From NCBI GenBank assembly GCA_021816565.1, contig JAKAXN010000295.1:1-5918 (forward strand): DNA of 5,918 bases, given 5' to 3'. The position numbers and the translations under genes were made by a program. The stretch is from Actinomycetes bacterium. Lineage in GTDB: Bacteria; Actinomycetota; Acidimicrobiia; Acidimicrobiales; Palsa-688. The notes under the pieces were generated by a model. That model searched no databases. It saw only the letters and a program-made list of their open reading frames with translations, and was not told where the DNA came from. Below, piece by piece: positions 1 through 3,916 of the stretch; the stretch's first letter is position 1, and every line of letters begins with the position of its first letter.

Positions 1-408
1 CTGGACCGGGCGGCCACCTGGGCGAGGAGGGACGACTGCGGGGCCGTGGTCGTCTTCGGGGGGACGGTTCGCGACCACGCCGAGGGCCGGCCCGACGTCG
101 TCGAGTTGGAGTACGAGGCCTACGCCTCGCAGGTCGAGCCCCGGTTGGCGCAGATCGCCGCGGCGGCCGTCGACAAGTGGCCCGGCACGGGCCGGGTGGC
201 GATCTGGCACCGGACCGGGACGCTGGCGGTGGGCGAGTACTCGGTGCTGGTCGCCGTGTCGGCCGCTCACCGGGGGGAGGCGTTCGAGGCCGCCCGGTTC
301 TGCATAGACACCGTCAAGGTGTCGGTGCCCATCTGGAAGAGGGAGCGCTGGTCGGGTGGTGACGACTGGGGCCTCGACGCCCACGACGTGGCGGAGGTTA
401 CGCCGTGA
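1..408 (+). CDS. moaE: Molybdopterin synthase catalytic subunit MoaE (5' end outside window)
   Basis: MoaE is the large subunit of cytoplasmic molybdopterin synthase. With thiocarboxylated MoaD it inserts two sulfurs into precursor Z (cPMP) to make molybdopterin. The frame is open from base 1, and 135 residues are visible to the TGA at 406-408. MoaE is usually about 140-150 residues, so only a short N-terminal piece is missing. Family motifs in order are GTVRDH with its conserved arginine (codons 21-26), AAHRGEAFEA (about codons 89-98) and KVSVPIWKRE. The last carries both lysines matching the E. coli catalytic pair K119/K126, here codons 106 (316-318) and 113 (337-339). A GTG at 46-48 is in frame but is not the start, because the family homology continues upstream of it. 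The stop overlaps the next gene's GTG by 4 bp (GTGA), which points to coupling. Identification is firm; the true start is not visible. Confidence 0.95.
   Translation: MDRAATWARRDDCGAVVVFGGTVRDHAEGRPDVVELEYEAYASQVEPRLAQIAAAAVDKWPGTGRVAIWHRTGTLAVGEYSVLVAVSAAHRGEAFEAARFCIDTVKVSVPIWKRERWSGGDDWGLDAHDVAEVTP
393..397 (+). promoter_or_regulatory. Shine-Dalgarno sequence for the small membrane protein gene
   Basis: GGAGG lies 7 bases before the GTG at 405, inside the last codons of moaE. This near-consensus site supports GTG 405 as a real start even though it overlaps the moaE stop codon. Confidence 0.7.
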
Positions 409-749
409 TCGCATCCTCGGGGACGGTTCTGTCCAACCTGGCCTACCTGATCGGCGCCATCGTGGTGGCCGTCATCGGAGGTCTTATCGTGTGGTTGCGC
501 CACCGCCAGCCGAAGTCGGTCGACGCCAACATGGCGTCGTTCCGCCGGGGCCTGAGCGCCCTGGCTCCCGACCCGCGGGGGGCCGCCGGTGCCACCGTGC
601 GGCGCTCGGACGGGGCGCTGCGCCCGCCCGCGTCCGGCCTGATCCACGTCAAGATCGAGCCCACCCCGGCCGCCGCCCGCAGCGGCGCCGGGGACAGCCC
701 GGCGGCCGGGGAGGCCGTCGCAGACGGAGTAGGTGAACACGCTGGCTAG
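405..749 (+). CDS. Small single-pass membrane protein encoded between moaE and mreB
   Basis: This 114-residue protein is not recognised as a named family. Residues about 9-31 form one hydrophobic helix, followed at once by RHRQPK (32-37). By the positive-inside rule the N-terminus is outside and a tail of about 80 residues is in the cytoplasm. The tail begins with a possible short amphipathic segment (MASFRRGLSALAPD, about 43-56) and ends in a low-complexity Ala/Gly/Pro stretch. The GTG start has a strong GGAGG at 7-base spacing and overlaps the moaE stop by 4 bp. The 3' end overlaps mreB by 17 bp. The double overlap argues that it is a real gene translated with both neighbours. A role as a membrane partner or anchor for MreB is a guess from position and topology only. 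Confidence 0.72.
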   Translation: MIASSGTVLSNLAYLIGAIVVAVIGGLIVWLRHRQPKSVDANMASFRRGLSALAPDPRGAAGATVRRSDGALRPPASGLIHVKIEPTPAAARSGAGDSPAAGEAVADGVGEHAG

Positions 750-1740
750 GGATCTCGCCATCGACCTGGGTACGGCCAACACCCTGGTGTACTCCCGCAA
801 CCGGGGGATCGTCCTCAACGAGCCGACCGTCATCGCCTTGAATTCCCGCACCCAGGAGGTGCTGGCCATGGGCCACGAGGCGTGGCAGATGATCGGCCGC
901 ACCCCCGGCTACATCGTGGCGGTCCGGCCGCTGCGCAAGGGGGCCATCACCGATTTCGACATCACCCAGCGGATGATCCGGCTGCTGCTGCAGCGGGCCG
1001 GGGTGTCGCGCTTCAACCGGCCCCGGGTGCTGATATGCGTGCCGTCGGCCATCACCGAGGTGGAGCGGCGGGCGGTGGAGGAGGCGGCCCGGGGTGCCGG
1101 GGCCAACGGCGCCTACCTGATCGAGCAGCCCATGGCCGCAGCCATCGGCGCCGGTCTGCCCATCCACGAGCCGCTCGGCAACATGGTCGTCGACGTGGGC
1201 GGCGGCACCACCGAGACCGCGGTCATCTCCCTCGGAGGGATCGTGGCCCTCGAGGCCATCAGGGTCGGGAGCTTCGACATCGACGCCTCCATCCAGTCCT
1301 ACGTCCGGCGGGAGTACGGGATCGCCGTCGGCGAGCGCACCGCCGAGGAGATCAAGCTGGCCATCGGTACGGCGTGGCCCTCCGAGCGCGACTCGGTCAA
1401 GGCCGAGGTGCGCGGCCGCGATCTCATGTCCGGCCTGCCGAAGACGGTCATCCTGGCCCCCGAGGAGGTCCGGGAGGCCATCGAGGAGCAGGTCGGCGCC
1501 ATCGTCGACTCAGTGGTGAAGTGCCTCGGCAACTCCCCGCCGGAGCTGGCTCAGGACCTGATCACCCAGGGGATCCACCTGGTCGGCGGGGGCGGCATGC
1601 TGGCCGGCCTGGACCGACGGCTGGAGGCGGAGACGTCGCTGCCGGTCAACCTGGTGGAGGCCCCCCTCGAGTGCGTGGTCCTCGGAGCGGGGAAGTGCCT
1701 GGAGGAGTTCGAGGCGGTCAGAGACCTGTTCATGAAGTAG
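733..1740 (+). CDS. mreB: MreB-family bacterial actin (rod shape-determining protein)
   Basis: MreB is an actin-fold ATPase that forms filaments under the inner membrane and guides lateral cell-wall synthesis. The 335-residue length fits the family (about 335-350). Visible motifs are the phosphate-1 loop DLGTANTLVY (11-20), IEQPMAAAIGAGLP (130-143) with E131 at the place of actin Q137, the phosphate-2 loop DVGGGTTET (154-162), GERTAEEIK, and the adenosine motif LVGGGGML (283-290). GTG 733 is chosen because the family match begins directly after it and GGAG lies at 726-729, though the 3-base spacing is short. The segment R177-D184 reads RVGSFDID where most MreB proteins have a GGD- or AGD-type motif, so the usual aspartate is replaced by F181 while D184 remains. 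No mreC or mreD follows; the next gene is convergent. Mbl or another MreB paralogue is possible, but family membership is certain. Confidence 0.95.
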   Translation: MNTLARDLAIDLGTANTLVYSRNRGIVLNEPTVIALNSRTQEVLAMGHEAWQMIGRTPGYIVAVRPLRKGAITDFDITQRMIRLLLQRAGVSRFNRPRVLICVPSAITEVERRAVEEAARGAGANGAYLIEQPMAAAIGAGLPIHEPLGNMVVDVGGGTTETAVISLGGIVALEAIRVGSFDIDASIQSYVRREYGIAVGERTAEEIKLAIGTAWPSERDSVKAEVRGRDLMSGLPKTVILAPEEVREAIEEQVGAIVDSVVKCLGNSPPELAQDLITQGIHLVGGGGMLAGLDRRLEAETSLPVNLVEAPLECVVLGAGKCLEEFEAVRDLFMK

Positions 1741-2371
1741 GCGGCCCCGGGCGCTGCCCGGTCAGGTCCTCGGCCGCCTGGCGGACCTGCCAGTCCCGGT
1801 CGGACAGGGCCCGCTCGAGGGCGGCGTCGACCTCCGGGCCCTCGAACGCGGCCAGGGCCAGCACCGCCCTCCGGCGCACGGCCGGCTTGTCGGCGGTGGC
1901 GGCCAGCACGGCCGGCAGGGCTCCGGGGTCCCCGATGGCTCCGGCGGCGGCCACCGCCGCCTCCCGGCACAGCGGATCGGGATGCCGGGCGGCCACCTCC
2001 GAGAGCCTGGCGGCCACGCCACCCCGGTCCCTGGCCTCTTCGCCGATCTCCCCGAGACCGAAGCAGGCGGCCTCCACCACCGCCGCCGACTTGTCGCCCA
2101 GCAGCTCCACCAGCGGGCCGAGCGCGGCCGTCCCGATGGCGGGCGAGAGCTCGGCGGCCCGGATGCGGACCACTGCTTCGGCGTCGGCGAAAGCGCGCCC
2201 GAGGGTCTCCTCGTCGAGCAGGCCCAGCCGGGCCAGCGCCCCGAGGGCCGAGGCCCGGACCGCCGGCTCGGGGTCGCCCAGCAGCTCCCGGGCCCGGGCC
2301 GCGTCACCTGTGTGGCCGGCCAGGGCCGCGGCCCGCCGGCGGGGCCCGCTCGCCGGGTCGGGACCGCTCAA
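1730..2371 (-). CDS. HEAT-repeat protein
   Basis: This 213-residue protein is built almost entirely of helical repeats of about 30 residues. Roughly six units run from about residue 22 to 208, with typical HEAT/PBS-lyase-like patterns such as DPEPAVRASALGALARLG, DPLCREAAVAAAGAIGDP and DRDWQVRQAAEDLTG. Such solenoids are generally protein-binding scaffolds. No catalytic motif, signal peptide or membrane helix is seen, so it is probably cytoplasmic. The start is TTG, whose bases overlap the TGA stop of the upstream minus-strand gene (TTGA, 4 bp). No good ribosome-binding site precedes it, so translation likely depends on re-initiation after the small membrane protein. The 3' end overlaps the end of mreB by 11 bp in convergent orientation. 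The specific function and partner are unknown. Confidence 0.85.
   Translation of the reverse strand: MSGPDPASGPRRRAAALAGHTGDAARARELLGDPEPAVRASALGALARLGLLDEETLGRAFADAEAVVRIRAAELSPAIGTAALGPLVELLGDKSAAVVEAACFGLGEIGEEARDRGGVAARLSEVAARHPDPLCREAAVAAAGAIGDPGALPAVLAATADKPAVRRRAVLALAAFEGPEVDAALERALSDRDWQVRQAAEDLTGQRPGPPTS
1739..1779. terminator. GC-rich hairpin at the convergent mreB / HEAT-gene junction (possible terminator)
   Basis: An 8-bp perfect outer stem pairs AGGCGGCC (1739-1746), starting within the mreB stop codon, with GGCCGCCT (1772-1779). Directly inside it is a second perfect stem, CCGGGC (1747-1752) with GCCCGG (1756-1761) and a GCT loop, leaving 10 unpaired bases on one side (1762-1771). 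There is no T-tract on either strand, so it is not a classical intrinsic terminator. It also lies within the last codons of the minus-strand gene. It could slow or end transcription from the left or block collision of convergent transcripts, but strong stems also arise by chance in such GC-rich DNA. Confidence 0.35.
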
Positions 2372-2574
2372 GCGGTGGCCGCGGCGTGCAGCGCCAGACT
2401 GACCAGCCAGATGACCGCCCCCAGCGACACGGCCAGAGCCAGGCCCAGGCCCAGGGCCATCACCAGCAGGCCGAACGCCGATCGGGCCCGCCGGGGCCGC
2501 CCCGGCCTCGACGCGCTCGGGCCCGGCAGCGGCGGCCGGGCGGCGGCTGCGGGGTACGGGTGGGTGGGATTCAT
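2368..2574 (-). CDS. Small membrane protein upstream of the HEAT-repeat gene
   Basis: This 68-residue protein starts at ATG 2574-2572. Its first half (1-32) is rich in Pro, Ala and Arg, with a basic cluster (RPGRPRRARS) just before a single long hydrophobic segment at about 33-62. By the positive-inside rule the N-terminus is cytoplasmic and a very short C-terminus is outside. The hydrophobic segment could be one long helix or a tight hairpin. A purine-rich GGGGGA lies about 10 bases before the ATG. The stop overlaps the TTG of the HEAT gene by 4 bp, which makes it the likely first gene of a two-gene operon. No family is recognised. The overlap, ribosome-binding site and clean membrane segment support a real gene, but short GC-rich frames can mislead. 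Confidence 0.65.
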   Translation of the reverse strand: MNPTHPYPAAAARPPLPGPSASRPGRPRRARSAFGLLVMALGLGLALAVSLGAVIWLVSLALHAAATA

Positions 2575-2592
2575 CGGGACCGGTTCCCCCTG

Positions 2593-2598
2593 AGGTGG
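2593..2598 (+). promoter_or_regulatory. Candidate ribosome-binding site for the protease gene
   Basis: AGGTGG lies 6 bases before ATG 2605 and is the best-spaced site for any candidate start. The other starts are served worse: GGAG directly abuts ATG 2656 with no spacing, and GGAG at 2677-2680 is only 2 bases from ATG 2683. This favours 2605, although codon use favours a later start. Confidence 0.45.
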
Positions 2599-2604
2599 TG
2601 GAGC

Positions 2605-3909
2605 ATGGCAGGCTGTCCCCGCCCCGGGGGAGCGCTCCCGACGAGCCCAGCGGAGATGGAGGACTTGGCCACCACCGGAGACATGCTACAAGACGAGGTT
2701 CCGCCGGCCGGGCCGGGCCCGCGCCGGGGCCTGCGTCGCCGGCCGGTGATCGCGGTCCTGGTGGTCGTCATCGCCGTCCTGGTCGGGGCCGTCGTCTACG
2801 TGGTCCACGGGGCCGGGGCGTACTACTCCATCGCCCCGGGGACCGCCCCGGTGGTGTCGGCCGCCCCGGCGTGCCGTCCGGCCTCCGCCGGGTCCTACGC
2901 CCTGCCCGGCGGCCGGGCCTGCGTGCGGGTGGTGCTGCCGGCCGGCCGGGCGGCGGCCGTCAGCGGATCGGTGATGATGGTGGACGTCCTGGTCGGTCCG
3001 GCGTCGCCGGGGGACTTCCTCCTGTCCAAGCTGGGCCTGCTCCACCAGTTCCGGGATGGGACGGTGCTCGTTCCCAAGGGGGAGATCCTGGGCAACACCC
3101 CTCCATCCCAGCTCGGCTGCCAGGACACGCAGCAGATGACCGACGCCACGTCCTCAGCGGCCGTCGTCGCCCTGCGCCACCTCGGCTACAAGGTGGGGGA
3201 GAACGACGAGGGCGCTCAGGTCGACCAGGTCGGCCCGGGCACCCCGGCGGCCGCCGCCGGCATCCGCTGCAACGATCTGGTGACCGCCGTCAACGGCCGG
3301 CCGGTCCACACGGCCAACGACCTGGTGGCGGCCATCCACTCGGCCAAGCCGGGCCAGACGGTGTCGATCACCGCCAGCCGGCCGGGCCCGAACGGTAAGG
3401 CCACGACCGTGCAGTTGCGGGCCAAGCTGGCCGGCACGCCGGCTGAGAGCGGGCAGCCGGCCCGTCCCGACCAGGCGTTCCTGGGCGTGGTCACCGAGAC
3501 CCGGGCCAGCTACGCCTACCCCTTCCCGGTCGACATCCAGGTCGGCCAGATCGGAGGCCCCTCGGCCGGCCTGGCGCTCACGCTCGGCATCCTCGACGCT
3601 CTCAGCAACGGTCAGCTGACCGCCGGTCACAAGGTGGCGGCGACCGGCACCATCGACCTGCAGGGCAACGTCGGCGACGTCGGCGGGGTGGCCCAGAAGA
3701 CCGTGGCGGTGCGACGGGCCGGGGCCCAGCTGTTCCTGGTGCCACCCCAGGAGCTGGCCGCCGCCCGCAGCGAGGCCAAATCGATGAAGGTCGAGGCGGT
3801 CTCCACCCTGAGCCAGGCCCTGGCCGACCTGAAGGCCATCGGCGGCCACATCCCGGCGCCCTCCTCCGCTCCCGCCTCCACCTCCGCATCCACCTCCGGG
3901 GCCGGGTAG
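2605..3909 (+). CDS. Membrane-anchored PDZ / Lon-like (S16) serine protease, YlbL-type
   Basis: Using ATG 2605, this is a 434-residue protein. A basic stretch (RRGLRRR) precedes one transmembrane helix at about 48-67, placing the rest outside the membrane. A divergent segment follows, then a PDZ domain at about 193-275 (VGPGTPAAAAGIRCNDLVTAVNG core) and an S16 protease domain at about 290-400. The catalytic dyad is visible: Ser320 in GGPSAG (codon 3562-3564) and Lys365 in GGVAQK (codon 3697-3699). They are 45 residues apart, close to the 43 in E. coli Lon. There is no AAA+ ATPase domain, so the architecture is that of B. subtilis YlbL. A Ser/Thr/Ala/Pro tail closes the protein. It exceeds the usual YlbL size of about 340-370, partly from an N-terminal insertion with C90 and C106. 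Starts at 2656 (417 residues) or 2683 (408) are also possible; A/T-ending codons before about 2700 hint at a later start. The kinase gene begins 7 bp after the stop. Confidence 0.9.
   Translation: MAGCPRPGGALPTSPAEMEDLATTGDMLQDEVPPAGPGPRRGLRRRPVIAVLVVVIAVLVGAVVYVVHGAGAYYSIAPGTAPVVSAAPACRPASAGSYALPGGRACVRVVLPAGRAAAVSGSVMMVDVLVGPASPGDFLLSKLGLLHQFRDGTVLVPKGEILGNTPPSQLGCQDTQQMTDATSSAAVVALRHLGYKVGENDEGAQVDQVGPGTPAAAAGIRCNDLVTAVNGRPVHTANDLVAAIHSAKPGQTVSITASRPGPNGKATTVQLRAKLAGTPAESGQPARPDQAFLGVVTETRASYAYPFPVDIQVGQIGGPSAGLALTLGILDALSNGQLTAGHKVAATGTIDLQGNVGDVGGVAQKTVAVRRAGAQLFLVPPQELAAARSEAKSMKVEAVSTLSQALADLKAIGGHIPAPSSAPASTSASTSGAG
2628..2639. promoter_or_regulatory. Perfect 12-bp palindrome in the divergent start region (possible operator)
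   Basis: GGGAGCGCTCCC is an uninterrupted dyad between the minus-strand gene start (2574) and the later candidate starts of the protease gene (2656, 2683). A dyad between divergent genes is a common place for a repressor or activator dimer. If the protease starts at 2605, this site would fall inside its coding sequence. No clear sigma-70 promoter hexamers were found on either strand. The regulator, if any, is unknown. Confidence 0.3.
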
Positions 3910-3916
3910 GCCGACC

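Noticed and set aside
46..48. GTG 46 as the start of moaE
   Set aside because: The frame is open to base 1, and the residues before it (CGAVVVFGGTVRDH context) match the MoaE N-terminal region, so this is an internal valine of a truncated gene.
267..1167. Minus-strand frames at 267-902 and 649-1167
   Set aside because: They are antisense to moaE, the small membrane protein gene and mreB, and show no domains. The plus-strand genes have ribosome sites, overlaps and family motifs.
882..2402. 506-residue plus-strand frame across mreB and the HEAT gene
   Set aside because: It is out of frame with the convincing MreB sequence and antisense to the HEAT repeats. Its translation is Arg/Gly/Ala-rich without domains.
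2386..2604. Extension of the protease to an ATG at 2386
   Set aside because: It would run antisense through nearly all of the 68-residue membrane protein gene. It adds a Gln/Arg/Pro-rich stretch with no signal-anchor character, and starts at 2605-2683 are better supported.
2622..2629. CCCCGGGG 8-bp palindrome next to the 12-bp dyad
   Set aside because: Simple C/G runs of this length are common in such GC-rich DNA and it lacks the mixed sequence that makes the adjacent dyad noteworthy.
2665..2692. Promoter-like TTGGCC, 16-bp gap, TACAAG with an extended TG element on the plus strand
   Set aside because: A transcript from here would begin downstream of every start that keeps the basic residues before the protease membrane helix. 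The -35 match is weak, so it is probably chance.
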